64,000 bases of DNA from JAANXG01 sp034520625 (GTDB lineage Bacteria > Pseudomonadota > Gammaproteobacteria > Arenicellales > JAANXG01), in assembly GCA_034520625.1 (NCBI GenBank), contig JAXHNI010000014.1, positions 1 through 64,000 of the forward strand, in the 5' to 3' direction. A program made the position numbers and the translations under genes. Shown one piece after another: positions 35,745 through 44,174 of this stretch. The notes below the pieces were generated by a model, which worked only from the letters and a program-made list of their open reading frames with translations, made no database searches and had not been told where the DNA came from. Numbering within the stretch: position 1 is the stretch's first letter; each line of letters begins with the position of its first letter.

Positions 35745-37486
35745 GTATCGGACTCCCCGTCGAGGCGCGCCTGGAGCAGGTCCGGCTTGTCGGCGTCCGG
35801 ACGGGACGGCACATTGAGAAGGTGCAGGGCGCTGTTCATCACCCGGGAGAACACCGGCGCGGACACCTGGCCGCCGTAGTAGGCCTCGCCCCGCGGGTTG
35901 TCCAGGACCCCGGCCATGATCAGGCGCGGGTTCTCCGCCGGCGCAAAGCCGGCGAACACCGACAGGTACTGGTCGTCGGCGTAGCGGCCCTCCTCGACCA
36001 GGTACTTGATCACCGTGCCGGTCTTGCCCGCGGCGGTATAGTCCGCCAGCCGGGCGCTGGTTCCCGTCCCGTCCCCGGAGATGACCCTGGCCAGCATGGA
36101 ACGCACCTGACTGACGACTTCCGGGGGGTACACCCGGCCGCCGTACTCCGCCGGCCCCGGCGTCAGGCGCATTTCCAGCAGCCGGCCGTCGCCGGCCAGC
36201 ACCGTGTACGCCCGCGCCAGCTGCAACAGGTTCGTGGACAGTCCATAGCCATAGGCCAGCGACGCCTGGTCCCGCTGGCGCAGCGGCCCGGCCCCCGGCG
36301 GCCTGCCGGACTCCTCGCCGGGCAACGGTATGCCCGTCGCGCGGCCGAAGCCGAGGTCCCGGAAGTGGGCCGGAAACGTCGTCGGATCCAGCTCCATGGC
36401 CACCTTGGCGATACCCACGTTGCTGGACTTGATCAATATGCGGGAGACGGTCATGAGACCGTAGTCCTTGAAGTCACGAATGGGATAGCCGCCCACCGTG
36501 ATGACACCGGGACTGGTCTCGATCCGCGAGTCCGGGCCGAACCGGCCGCTGGCGAGGGCCGCGGCAACGGTGAATGGCTTGATGGTGGACCCGGGCTCGA
36601 AAATCGACTGCAGCGCGCGGTTCCGGGCGCTGGACGAGGTCAGCTTCTCCCGGTCGCGGGTGTTGGGGTTGATGGTGGGCTCGTTCACCATCGCCAGGAT
36701 TTCGCCGGTGCGCGCATCGAGCAGCACGACACTGGCGGCGTCCGCCCGGTGCTTCTTCACCGCCGCCTTGAGGTGGCGGAAGGCCAGGTACTGGAGCCGC
36801 GCATCGATACTCAGGCGCACGTCCTCGCCATCGACCACCGGTGCAAGCTGCTCCACGTGCTCGATGACCCGGCCCCTGCCGTCCCGGAGCACGCGGGTGC
36901 GCCCCGGGGTGCCGGAAAGCTGCTCGTCGAAGGCCTTCTCGACCCCGCCCAGTCCGTTCTGGTCGGTGTCCGTGAAGCCGACGACGTGGCCGAAGACCGG
37001 GCCGCCGGGATAGAAGCGCTTGTACTCGCGCCGCAGGGTGATGCCGGCGATGCCCAGCTCCGCGACCTGCCGCGCCCGCTCCGGGTCCAGGTGCCGCTTC
37101 AGCCAGGCGAATTCGGAGTCGGGATTGCGCTCGATCCTTTCCCGGATCGACTCGCGGGACTCGTCGATCAGCGCCGCCAGCTCGTCCCAGCCGGTTTGGG
37201 CGTCGAAGCCGCCGTCCCGGAATATCGCTTTCGGATCGGCCACCACCGAATCCACCGCGCTGCTCACGGCAAGGGGCTCCCCGTTGCGATCCAGGATCAT
37301 GCCGCGGTTGGCGTGGGAGGTCTGCACCGTCAGGTAATTGACGTCGCCCTTGGACTGGAGGAACTCATGCTCCAGCAGCTGCAGCTGGGCCGCGCGCGCC
37401 GCCAGCAGGCCGAAGCCCGCCAGCAGCAGCCACAGGACCAGGTGGTGGCGGAAGCGATGCATGAGGCTGCCGGTCCGGGCACTCAT
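35741..37486 (-). CDS. ftsI: Septal transpeptidase FtsI (PBP3)
   Basis: A 581-residue class B penicillin-binding protein that cross-links septal peptidoglycan. After a short cytoplasmic tail and one membrane helix (LVLWLLLAGFGLLAARA) comes the dimerisation domain (RGMILDRNGEPLAVSS). The transpeptidase domain has the SxxK motif in GSTIKPF, SSN in IKSSNVG, and KTGT in AAGKTGT. The ATG at 37486 (MSARTGS) overlaps the ftsL stop by 4 nt and is preferred to an ATG at 37609 inside ftsL. Confidence 0.96.
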   Translation of the reverse strand: MSARTGSLMHRFRHHLVLWLLLAGFGLLAARAAQLQLLEHEFLQSKGDVNYLTVQTSHANRGMILDRNGEPLAVSSAVDSVVADPKAIFRDGGFDAQTGWDELAALIDESRESIRERIERNPDSEFAWLKRHLDPERARQVAELGIAGITLRREYKRFYPGGPVFGHVVGFTDTDQNGLGGVEKAFDEQLSGTPGRTRVLRDGRGRVIEHVEQLAPVVDGEDVRLSIDARLQYLAFRHLKAAVKKHRADAASVVLLDARTGEILAMVNEPTINPNTRDREKLTSSSARNRALQSIFEPGSTIKPFTVAAALASGRFGPDSRIETSPGVITVGGYPIRDFKDYGLMTVSRILIKSSNVGIAKVAMELDPTTFPAHFRDLGFGRATGIPLPGEESGRPPGAGPLRQRDQASLAYGYGLSTNLLQLARAYTVLAGDGRLLEMRLTPGPAEYGGRVYPPEVVSQVRSMLARVISGDGTGTSARLADYTAAGKTGTVIKYLVEEGRYADDQYLSVFAGFAPAENPRLIMAGVLDNPRGEAYYGGQVSAPVFSRVMNSALHLLNVPSRPDADKPDLLQARLDGESDT

Positions 37487-37746
37487 CGCTGCTCCACCAC
37501 GAGCCGATCGATGGATTGGGGAAACACCATGTCCAGCTTGTCGCGCGCCTTGCTCTCGACGAAGTGCTGGAACGACCATGTGCTCTGCTCGAGGAGGAGC
37601 TGCTGCCACTCGGTGTTCAGCCGGTCGCGCTGCTGCTGCTGCGTCTGCAGAGCGTTGAACATGAGTCGGTGCTGATGACGGACGAGTATGTTGGCGAAGC
37701 CGCTCAGGACAACCAGGACGGCCAGGACCGCGATGGCGCTACGCAT
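37483..37746 (-). CDS. ftsL: Cell division protein FtsL
   Basis: An 87-residue bitopic protein: a membrane helix (residues ~3-22, AIAVLAVLVVLSGFANILV) followed by a coiled coil (~28-60, LQTQQQQRDRLNTEWQQL). FtsL forms the FtsQLB complex that activates FtsWI. It begins 8 nt inside the end of rsmH. Identification rests on size, topology and position. Confidence 0.88.
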   Translation of the reverse strand: MRSAIAVLAVLVVLSGFANILVRHQHRLMFNALQTQQQQRDRLNTEWQQLLLEQSTWSFQHFVESKARDKLDMVFPQSIDRLVVEQR

Positions 37747-38677
37747 GAGCGGCCTCCGTGCGTTCCGCGACCCGCATGATCGCGCTGCGCGCGCGGCGGT
37801 TCGATTGCAGCTCTTCCCGGGACGGCCGGACGGGCTTGCCGATGATCTTCAGCCGCGGCTGCAATTCGCTTGCCGCGATCGGCAGATCCTTGGGGAACGG
37901 ATCACCGCGGGCTTCGTCACGCATGAACCGTTTGACGATCCGGTCCTCCAGGGAATGAAAGCTGATGACCACCAGCCGGCCGGCGGCGCCCAGGCACTCG
38001 ACGGCCTGGGGCAGGAACGCCTGGAGCTGGCCCAGCTCGTCGTTGATGTGCATGCGTATGGCCTGGAAGGTCCGCGTCGCCGGATGCCGGCCGGGCTCGC
38101 GCGCGGGCACGTGCTGCGCAATCAGCTCCGCCAGGTCCCGCGTGGTGTCGATGGGCGCGTCGGCACGCCGATCGACGATCGCCCGCGCGATGCGCCCCGC
38201 GAACTTTTCCTCGCCGTAGGTCTTGATGACCCATTTGAGCTCGGACTGCTCCGCAGCGGCGATCCACTCCCGGGCGCTGGGGGCGCTATCGGGATCCATA
38301 CGCATGTCGAGAGGCCCTTCCCGGTTGAACGCGAAACCCCGTTCGGCATCCCCGAGCTGCGGCGACGAGACGCCGAGGTCGGCGAGAATGCCGTCTGCGC
38401 GCCCGCCCGGCATCAATACCTGCTGCACCTGCCGCAGCCGGGAGAAAGGAGAATGGGCGATGTCGAACCGCGGCCCCTGGGGCGGATGCTGCCGGCCGTG
38501 GCGCACGGCCTCCGGGTCCCGGTCGATGGCGATCAGGCGCCCCTGCGGCGACAGTCGTCCGGCGATGGCGCGGCTGTGGCCTCCGCGGCCGTAGGTCGCG
38601 TCCAGGTATATGCCGTCCTGCCTGATGTTCAACGCCGTGATGGCCTCTTCCAGCAGGACCGCTGCATGATCGGTCAT
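37739..38677 (-). CDS. rsmH: 16S rRNA (cytosine-1402 N4)-methyltransferase RsmH
   Basis: A 312-residue SAM-dependent methyltransferase (formerly MraW). YLDATYGRGGHSRAI is the SAM-binding motif; GILADLGVSSPQLGDAERGF and VISFHSLEDRIVKRF are family signatures. It methylates C1402 of 16S rRNA, the same nucleotide whose ribose is methylated by RsmI, encoded at 40182. It follows mraZ by 15 nt in the dcw cluster. Confidence 0.96.
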   Translation of the reverse strand: MTDHAAVLLEEAITALNIRQDGIYLDATYGRGGHSRAIAGRLSPQGRLIAIDRDPEAVRHGRQHPPQGPRFDIAHSPFSRLRQVQQVLMPGGRADGILADLGVSSPQLGDAERGFAFNREGPLDMRMDPDSAPSAREWIAAAEQSELKWVIKTYGEEKFAGRIARAIVDRRADAPIDTTRDLAELIAQHVPAREPGRHPATRTFQAIRMHINDELGQLQAFLPQAVECLGAAGRLVVISFHSLEDRIVKRFMRDEARGDPFPKDLPIAASELQPRLKIIGKPVRPSREELQSNRRARSAIMRVAERTEAAHA

Positions 38678-38692
38678 TGTCAGCTGCGCCCA

Positions 38693-39148
38693 TCAAAGGG
38701 AAATGGTTTCCATTTCGGGGGGCAGCGGCGTGTCGTCGGCATCGGGGGCCAGGGCCGCTTCCGTCTGGGCGTTCCACAACGCCTCGTCCCAGATCTCGAA
38801 CTTGTTGCCCTGCCCCACGAGCATCACCCGTTTGCTCAGCTCGCCGTAATCCCGCAGCGGCGGCGGCACCAGCACCCGGCCGTTGCCGTCCACCTCGCAG
38901 TCCGTGGCATGGCCGATGAGCAGGCGCTTGAGGCGCTGGGCCCGGGGATCGAAGGTGGGCAGCTTGACGACTTTCTCCTCGATGTCCTCCCAGACGTCCA
39001 GGGGGTACATCCACAGGCATTTGGCATCCTGGTTGATGGTGATCACCAACTGGCCGTCGCACTGCTGGCGCAGCGTTTCGCGGTAACGAGCGGGTATGGC
39101 AAGGCGCCCCTTGGCATCCAGGTTCAACGCTGTAATTCCCCTAAACAC
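38693..39148 (-). CDS. mraZ: Transcriptional repressor MraZ
   Basis: A 151-residue protein of two AbrB-like halves, each with a conserved DAKGRLAIPARYRE or DGNGRVLVPPPLRDY segment. MraZ binds TGGG repeats upstream of itself and represses the dcw cluster. The start is taken as GTG at 39148 (then FRGITALNLD), which gives the family's usual length and has GAGG 7 nt upstream; an ATG at 39205 would fall within the promoter. Three operator boxes at 39171-39194 support function. Confidence 0.94.
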   Translation of the reverse strand: MFRGITALNLDAKGRLAIPARYRETLRQQCDGQLVITINQDAKCLWMYPLDVWEDIEEKVVKLPTFDPRAQRLKRLLIGHATDCEVDGNGRVLVPPPLRDYGELSKRVMLVGQGNKFEIWDEALWNAQTEAALAPDADDTPLPPEMETISL

Positions 39149-39170
39149 TGTTTGGCCTCGATCGCCGCAT

Positions 39171-39194
39171 CCCACAATTACCCACTTTGTCCCA
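39171..39194 (-). promoter_or_regulatory. MraZ operator: three TGGG boxes with 10-bp period
   Basis: On the minus strand TGGG occurs at 39194-39191, 39184-39181 and 39174-39171, exactly 10 bp apart, as in known MraZ sites (TGGGN plus 5-nt spacers). The boxes begin 9 nt downstream of the -10 element, overlapping the start of transcription, so bound MraZ should block initiation. Confidence 0.88.
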
Positions 39195-39203
39195 CTTCGC
39201 GAC

Positions 39204-39233
39204 ACTATAGTGAGGGCATCGCGGGCAAGTCAA
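39204..39233 (-). promoter_or_regulatory. Sigma-70 promoter of the dcw cluster
   Basis: Minus-strand TTGACT (39228-39233), an 18-nt spacer, then TATAGT (39204-39209). It lies about 56 nt upstream of the mraZ GTG and directly upstream of the MraZ operator boxes. Confidence 0.8.
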
Positions 39234-39368
39234 GCAATTTTGGGCCGCTGATCGACCAAAAAGTCCTTTTCGTACAAAAACTTACGACACCTAACGCAAG
39301 TTACAGTTGTGCTTTAGGAGATGGTTAAAACATCCTGATTTATAACAAAATTAGTATGGAAAAAGGGG

Positions 39369-39472
39369 AAATGGGGTCGGACTCCTATAGAAAGCGCGCT
39401 ATTTCAATGGGCCCGGAAATCAATGGGGTCAGACTCCTTCGATCCCGAATTCAATGGAGTCTGACCCCATTG
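39369..39472. repeat. Inverted repeat of the ATGGGGTCAGACTCC type, plus an extra arm
   Basis: CAATGGGGTCAGACTCC (39421-39437) and its exact complement (39456-39472) form a 17-bp hairpin with an 18-nt loop. A third, slightly different arm (AATGGGGTCGGACTCC) lies at about 39370-39385. The unit sits between rnpB and the dcw promoter and may insulate them. No U-run follows. Confidence 0.65.
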
Positions 39473-39534
39473 ATTTCATTGAGCTTTTTGTCTGCACTGT
39501 CGCCATTCAGGTCGAACCCCGGAATGTAAGTAGC

Positions 39535-39877
39535 GGGAAGCCAGCCTGTAAGCCGGGTTCTGTCGAAAACGATCATTCATCTGGGACGGACGTCACCGTC
39601 CGCCTCAAGCAGCCTACCCGAGTCCGGCGCGGGCCACGCCATGGGACTCCTATTCGGCCTTGCTCCGGGTGGGGTTTACCCTGCCACTTCCGTTACCGGA
39701 AGCGCGGTGCGCTCTTACCGCACCTTTTCACCCTTACCTGGACGAGTCCAGGCGGTATATTTTCTGCGGCACTTTCCGTCGGCTCACGCCGCCCAGGGGT
39801 TACCTGGCACCCTGCCCTGTCGGAGCCCGGACTTTCCTCCCCGGCAAAAACCGGGGCGACCGTTCGGCTGACTTCCC
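39535..39877 (-). ncRNA. rnpB: RNase P RNA
   Basis: About 343 nt on the minus strand with the class A RNase P landmarks. Helix P1 is formed by GGGAAGTCAGCC at the 5' end and GGCTGGCTTCCC at the 3' end. The conserved CR I region GAGGAAAGTCCGGGCTCC follows the 5' part, and the 3' part contains ACAGAACCCGGCTTA near the end. The RNA is the catalytic subunit that matures tRNA 5' ends. A promoter with correct spacing lies upstream. It reads towards the dcw cluster. Confidence 0.95.
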
Positions 39878-39884
39878 TGAGGGA

Positions 39885-39913
39885 AAGATACGCCTGCCGG
39901 GACGAAAGCACAA
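39885..39913 (-). promoter_or_regulatory. Predicted rnpB promoter
   Basis: Minus-strand TTGTGC (39908-39913), 17 nt, TATCTT (39885-39890), placing transcription start about 7 nt later at 39877-39878, where the P1 helix of RNase P RNA begins. The agreement of spacing with the RNA end supports it. Confidence 0.6.
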
Positions 39914-40010
39914 TACCTTGGGAGTAAAACCGAACCCAGCCACAAGAAACAGGGGTTTGGCCGGGATCACCTTATCGAAGCCCCATCACTCATTCAGCAT
40001 GAAGCGGGGT

Positions 40011-40104
40011 GCCGGGAGGGTCTGACAGGGCTGTCGAAAACAAGGATGTTTGAGCCAGAGCGTATAGGGATATATTCACAGCGGCCCTGGCAGGCCCTCC
40101 CGGC
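40011..40104. repeat. Foldback element 1 (covarying arms, conserved core)
   Basis: Arms GCCGGGAGGGTCTGACAGGG plus C (40011-40031) and its near complement (40084-40104, two mismatches) enclose a 52-nt core with AAGGATGTTTGAGCCAGAG and GCGTATAGGGA and ending ACAGCG. It lies in the spacer between rnpB and rsmI. The core is shared with the elements at 47879, 54414, 54606 and 63003; the arms are not. Confidence 0.8.
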
Positions 40105-40181
40105 TCCTCGCTCAGCGCTACAGGATCCTCCCGCTCGACCGCATACAACCAAGTCATAAAAATCTCCGCTCCTACATCGGA

Positions 40182-41042
40182 TTAATTTCCTCCGTCCCCA
40201 TTTCGGGTTTTCCGCAGTGCCAGCCGGTACAGCCGGTTCCTGGCCGCGCCGGTGATCTTCGCCGCCAGCTCCGCCGCCTGGCTCACCGGCAGCTGCTCGC
40301 AGAGTATGTCGAGGACGCGCTCCCCCTCGCCGTCGTCCGACTCCGCAGCACCCTCCACCAGGATGACGTGCTCTCCCTTCCGCTGCCAGGGATCGGCGGC
40401 AACCCACTGGACGATGCCGCCCAGCGTATCGCGGCGTATGGTTTCGTGCAGCTTGGTGAGCTCCCGGGCCAACGCCGCCTGGCGTTCGGCGCCCAGCACG
40501 TCGCACATGTCGGCGAGCGTGTCCTGAATCCGGTGCACGGACTCGTAGAAGATCATGGTCTCCGGCGTCTCCCTGAGCTGCTCGAGACGGCGTCGCCGCG
40601 CACCCGGCTTGGCCGGCAGAAAGCCCTCGAAATGGAACCGGTGACTGGCGAGGCCCGCCGCCGACAGGGCCGCGACGGCGGCGCAGGGCCCCGGAACCGG
40701 AACCACATCCAGGCGCGCGTCCCGCGCCGCGGAGACCAGCCGGAAGCCCGGGTCGCTGATCAACGGCGTGCCCGCATCACTGACCACGGCAACGTCCTCG
40801 CCGGCGCGCAATCGATCCAGCAGCATGGCCGTTTGCCGGACTTCGTTGTGCTCGTGATACGGGACCATCGGCGTGTCGATGGCATAGTGTGCGCATAACC
40901 TGCCGGTCAGCCGGGTATCCTCCGCGGCGATGAGCTGCACGGATCGCAGCGTGGCAACGCTGCGTCCGGTCATGTCGTCGAGGTTGCCGATCGGCGTTGC
41001 CACCACGTACAGCGTACCCGTTTTGCCTCCCGCGTCACCCAA
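40182..41042 (-). CDS. rsmI: 16S rRNA 2'-O-methyltransferase RsmI
   Basis: A 286-residue SAM enzyme that methylates the ribose of C1402 in 16S rRNA. It opens GTLYVVATPIGNLDDMTGRS and has AEDTRLTGRLCAHY, SDAGTPLISDPGFRLV and VPGPCAAVAALSAAGL, all typical. No ATG or GTG fits the conserved start; TTG at 41042 is chosen because GGAG lies 8 nt upstream. It is divergent from lpoA with only 12 nt between the annotated starts, so the two control regions overlap. The divergent rsmI/lpoA arrangement is conserved. Confidence 0.93.
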   Translation of the reverse strand: MGDAGGKTGTLYVVATPIGNLDDMTGRSVATLRSVQLIAAEDTRLTGRLCAHYAIDTPMVPYHEHNEVRQTAMLLDRLRAGEDVAVVSDAGTPLISDPGFRLVSAARDARLDVVPVPGPCAAVAALSAAGLASHRFHFEGFLPAKPGARRRRLEQLRETPETMIFYESVHRIQDTLADMCDVLGAERQAALARELTKLHETIRRDTLGGIVQWVAADPWQRKGEHVILVEGAAESDDGEGERVLDILCEQLPVSQAAELAAKITGAARNRLYRLALRKTRNGDGGN

Positions 41043-41052
41043 TCGCTATACT
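41023..41052 (+). promoter_or_regulatory. Possible lpoA promoter inside the rsmI start region
   Basis: TTGCCT (41023-41028), 18 nt, TATACT (41047-41052). Transcription would begin near 41059, downstream of the GTG at 41055. This argues that translation starts later, for instance at TTG 41082. Confidence 0.4.
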
Positions 41053-41054
41053 CC

Positions 41055-42983
41055 GTGGAGTCCTCACATTCGATCGTTACCTTGTTCAGAACAACCCGAT
41101 TGCTCCTTGCCGTGGCCACGGCCCTGGCCGTCGCCGCCTGCGATACTATACCCGTGCGTGACCGTGGGGAGGACGTCGCCGAACCCGAGGAACAGACGGC
41201 GGAGGTCGAGCTGATCCCGCTGGAGGACTATCGCCCGGAAAGCGAATTCGACATCGAGGAAGAACCCGAAGACCTGAGCGCCGCCATCGAGGAGGACCTG
41301 CGCCGGGCGCGCACCTCGACCGCACCTTTCGGCCAGGCGGCCTATCTCGACGCGGCGGACAAGCTGGTCCATGCACGGCGCCTCGAGGACGCCGAAACCG
41401 TATTGAACCATACCGACGTCAGCGGGCTCGGGCCCGCCCTGGCGCTTCGCAAGCGGCTGGTGAGCGCCGGTATTCACTTTCAAAGAGGGGATCTGGACCG
41501 CGCGGCCCGCGACGCGACCCGGATCCTGAGCGGCAGCAGCATCGATCCCGCGTACATCGCCCGCGCTCTGGACATCAAGGCCCGGGTGGACCTGCGTCAG
41601 GGTCGCCCGCTGGAAGCGGCACGGGGATGGGTCCGCCGTGACAACTACCTGGCGGATTCCCGGGATCTTGCCGACAACCACCAGCGCATCTGGTACGCCC
41701 TGGGCCACCTCGACCAGCTCGAGCTGCAGCTCGCCGGACAGGACGACACCGGCAGCGCCATGCGGGGCTGGCTGGACCTTGCCATCCTGTTTCTGGAACT
41801 CGGCGCCGACCGGGACGGCCTGCGCCGGGCGGTGGAGAGCTGGCGTGACGCCAACCGTTCCCATCCCGCCGCCGGGTTTACCGCCACCCTGCTGGGCCCG
41901 CCCCGGGCAACGGATGTCCGGCAGATCGGGCTGTTGCTTCCACTGTCGTCAGACTTCGGCTCGGCGGCGCAGCGCGTCTACAACGGTTTCGACGCCGCCC
42001 ACGGCATCGACAATCACCCGCGCCGACCCAACGTGGTGTTCTACGACATCGGCGGCGAGACGTCGCTGGTGGGCAACTATGTGGGCGCGGCGCAGGCGGA
42101 GGGGGCGGATGTCGTAGTGGGGCCGCTGGGCAAGGACGCCGTGAGCGCGCTCCTGGAGACCCGCGACATCGAGAAGCCCATGGTGCTGCTCGGCAGCACC
42201 GAGACCGACAACCCGTCGACGCGCCTTGCCTACCAGTTCGACCTGGCGCCGGAGACCGAAGCGCGGCAGGTCGCTGAATTCATGTACGCCTACGGGCATC
42301 GCCGGGCGACCGCCCTGTATCCGAACGACGAATGGGGACAGCGGGTCCACCAGGCCTTCGTGGAGCGCTGGGAAGAGCTCGGCGGCACGCTGGCGGAAGC
42401 CCGGGAATACCAGCCCGGCAGTGATGACTTCACCGCGCCCATCAGGAATCTGTTCAACCTGGTGGAGGGGGAAACACGTCGATCCCTGATCGAGAATACC
42501 AGCGGACTGAATCTGCAGTTCGAGGCGAGGCGGCGGCGGGACATCGACAGCCTGTTCATGGCGGCGCGCCCCGACGAGGCGCGGCTGCTGAAGCCCCAGA
42601 TCAACTTTTTCCGGGGCCACGACCTGCCGGTCTACAGCATGTCCAATGTCTACACCGGCACACCGGACGCCGCCAAGGACGCGGATCTGGACGGCATACG
42701 ATTCCCGGCCATGCCCTGGGTCCTGAGAAACACCAGCCGCATGAACAACTTGAAGTCCGCGCTGCGGGACGCCGGCAACTCGAACATCTCCACGGAGCTG
42801 TTTGCATTCGGCTTCGACGCTTACCGGATCGCCCTGCTCGCCGCCGACCCGGCGCTGGCCGACGGCACCCGGCTGAGTGGCCTGACCGCGGACCTGATCC
42901 TCGGCGGCGACGGCCGGGTATACCGGCGCACGGACTGGGCCGAGTTCAACGAAGGCATCCCCGTCAGGATCTGGAACGACTGA
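41055..42983 (+). CDS. lpoA: Penicillin-binding protein activator LpoA (lipoprotein)
   Basis: A 642-residue outer-membrane lipoprotein that activates PBP1A. The signal peptide RLLLAVATALAVAAC ends in a lipobox with the modified Cys at residue 29. The TPR-like N-terminal half is followed by a periplasmic-binding-protein-like C-terminal half (QIGLLLPLSSDFGSAAQRVY onward). The start is uncertain: GTG at 41055 has no ribosome site, while TTG at 41082 gives a 20-residue signal sequence more typical of lipoproteins. yraN and dolP follow, as in E. coli, but diaA is absent between them. Confidence 0.92.
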   Translation: MESSHSIVTLFRTTRLLLAVATALAVAACDTIPVRDRGEDVAEPEEQTAEVELIPLEDYRPESEFDIEEEPEDLSAAIEEDLRRARTSTAPFGQAAYLDAADKLVHARRLEDAETVLNHTDVSGLGPALALRKRLVSAGIHFQRGDLDRAARDATRILSGSSIDPAYIARALDIKARVDLRQGRPLEAARGWVRRDNYLADSRDLADNHQRIWYALGHLDQLELQLAGQDDTGSAMRGWLDLAILFLELGADRDGLRRAVESWRDANRSHPAAGFTATLLGPPRATDVRQIGLLLPLSSDFGSAAQRVYNGFDAAHGIDNHPRRPNVVFYDIGGETSLVGNYVGAAQAEGADVVVGPLGKDAVSALLETRDIEKPMVLLGSTETDNPSTRLAYQFDLAPETEARQVAEFMYAYGHRRATALYPNDEWGQRVHQAFVERWEELGGTLAEAREYQPGSDDFTAPIRNLFNLVEGETRRSLIENTSGLNLQFEARRRRDIDSLFMAARPDEARLLKPQINFFRGHDLPVYSMSNVYTGTPDAAKDADLDGIRFPAMPWVLRNTSRMNNLKSALRDAGNSNISTELFAFGFDAYRIALLAADPALADGTRLSGLTADLILGGDGRVYRRTDWAEFNEGIPVRIWND

Positions 42984-43009
42984 CGGCGGCCCGTACAGGA
43001 AGAGCATCG

Positions 43010-43378
43010 ATCAAGTCCGACCGCCATCTGATCAGTGGGCGCGACGCCGAGAGCCGGGCCAGGGAGTACCTGGAGGAGCGCGGTCTCACCTGCATCGAAG
43101 CCAACTATCGTTGCCATCCGGGCGAGCTCGACCTGATAATGCGCGCGGAATCGACGGTGGTGTTCGTGGAAGTCCGTTTCCGCAAGGACCACCGCTACGG
43201 CGGCGCGCTGGAAAGCGTGGATTTCCGCAAGCAACGACGCCTGCGGGCCACCGCGGAACACTATCTGCTGCGGCGTTACGGCACCACGGAGGTGTCATGC
43301 CGCTTCGACGTGGTCCTGATCACCGGGCAGCCGGACGGCGGCGATGAGCAGGTGGACTGGATACAGAACGCCTTGTAG
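43010..43378 (+). CDS. yraN: YraN family (UPF0102) nuclease-like protein, no canonical start codon
   Basis: The frame encodes GRDAESRAREYLEERGL, NYRCHPGELDLIMR and TVVFVEVRFRKDHRYGGAL, a clear YraN with the Glu-Asp/Glu-x-Lys-like restriction-endonuclease-fold residues (GELDLI, VFVEVR). The first ATG in frame (43139) lies after half of the conserved domain. Between the lpoA stop and the domain there is no ATG, GTG or TTG in frame. An ATC at 43010 preceded by AGGAAGAG is my best guess; CTG at 42980, overlapping the lpoA stop, is another. Function in vivo is unknown for the family. Confidence 0.75.
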   Translation: MKSDRHLISGRDAESRAREYLEERGLTCIEANYRCHPGELDLIMRAESTVVFVEVRFRKDHRYGGALESVDFRKQRRLRATAEHYLLRRYGTTEVSCRFDVVLITGQPDGGDEQVDWIQNAL

Positions 43379-43491
43379 GCGGCATCGGCCGCCCGAAACC
43401 CACTACCGGACGATACTTACAAGCATGATCCAACTTGCCCTGATCGGCTGCCGCGCAGCCGGGACACGCGCACACCCGGGAAGTGTCGGCC

Positions 43492-44067
43492 ATGCGGGTT
43501 AGCCGCATATCGATGATCCTGCTGGGCGCGCTGCTGCTGAGCGGCTGCGTGGCGACTCTCGTGGGCGCCGCCGCCGTCACCACCATCGACGTGGCCCACG
43601 AGCGACGCACCGTGGGCGCCTACATCGACGACGGCGCCATCGAGCTGCAGATCCGGCAGTACATGCTGCGGGACACCGCCGTCCGCCAGCAGACCCATCT
43701 CAGCGCCACCAGCATGAACGGTATCGTCCTGGTGACCGGGGAAGCCCGGAACCCGGACATCAGGAACCAGGTGCTGGACTACGCCCGGGGCGTCAACGGC
43801 GTTCGTCAGGCGGTGGACGAAACCGAGATATCCGGAAAAACCGGCCTCATATCCAGGACCAACGACAGCTGGCTGACGACCAAGGTCAAGACCACCCTGT
43901 ATGCCAAGACCGGCTTCGACGCCAACCGAGTCAAGGTGGTGACGGAGCACGGGACGGTGTACCTCATGGGTCTGTTGACCAGGGCGGAAGCGTCCCAAGC
44001 CGTCGACGTGGTGCGCCACATCAAGGGCGTGGTGCGGGTGGTCAAGGTATTCGAGTACGTGGATTGA
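43492..44067 (+). CDS. dolP: Dual BON-domain outer-membrane lipoprotein DolP
   Basis: A 191-residue lipoprotein. Signal MILLGALLLSGC places the lipidated Cys at residue 19. Two BON domains follow (around 45-110 and 125-190), with GIVLVTGEARNPDIRNQVL and GTVYLMGLLTRAEASQAVDVV. DolP (YraP) supports outer-membrane integrity and binds anionic phospholipids at the division site. The ATG at 43492 is used; a GTG at 43483 is an alternative. It follows lpoA and yraN. Confidence 0.9.
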   Translation: MRVSRISMILLGALLLSGCVATLVGAAAVTTIDVAHERRTVGAYIDDGAIELQIRQYMLRDTAVRQQTHLSATSMNGIVLVTGEARNPDIRNQVLDYARGVNGVRQAVDETEISGKTGLISRTNDSWLTTKVKTTLYAKTGFDANRVKVVTEHGTVYLMGLLTRAEASQAVDVVRHIKGVVRVVKVFEYVD

Positions 44068-44085
44068 CACCGATGGCGGAAACAT

Positions 44086-44133
44086 GTGGGTCGGGCTTGA
44101 TGACCGAAAGGTCAGCCTTAAAGGCTGACCCAC
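44086..44133. repeat. Divergent REP-like palindrome
   Basis: GTGGGTCGGGCTTGATGACC and its partner GGTCAGCCTTAAAGGCTGAC plus CCAC form nested inverted repeats bounded by GTGGGTC and GACCCAC. It follows dolP and is a variant of the GTAGGTCGGGC family. Confidence 0.55.
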
Positions 44134-44174
44134 AATGGCTTCGTTTTGTGGTATCGGGGTCAGGGAAACTCTGA

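Noticed and set aside
39421..39472. Classical rho-independent terminator of rnpB
   Set aside because: The hairpin is strong but no U-run follows on the minus strand and it lies 60 nt beyond the RNA; listed as a repeat instead.
42601..42807. Cysteine-rich small frame on the minus strand inside lpoA
   Set aside because: It is antisense to a conserved part of lpoA, with no ribosome site or family resemblance.
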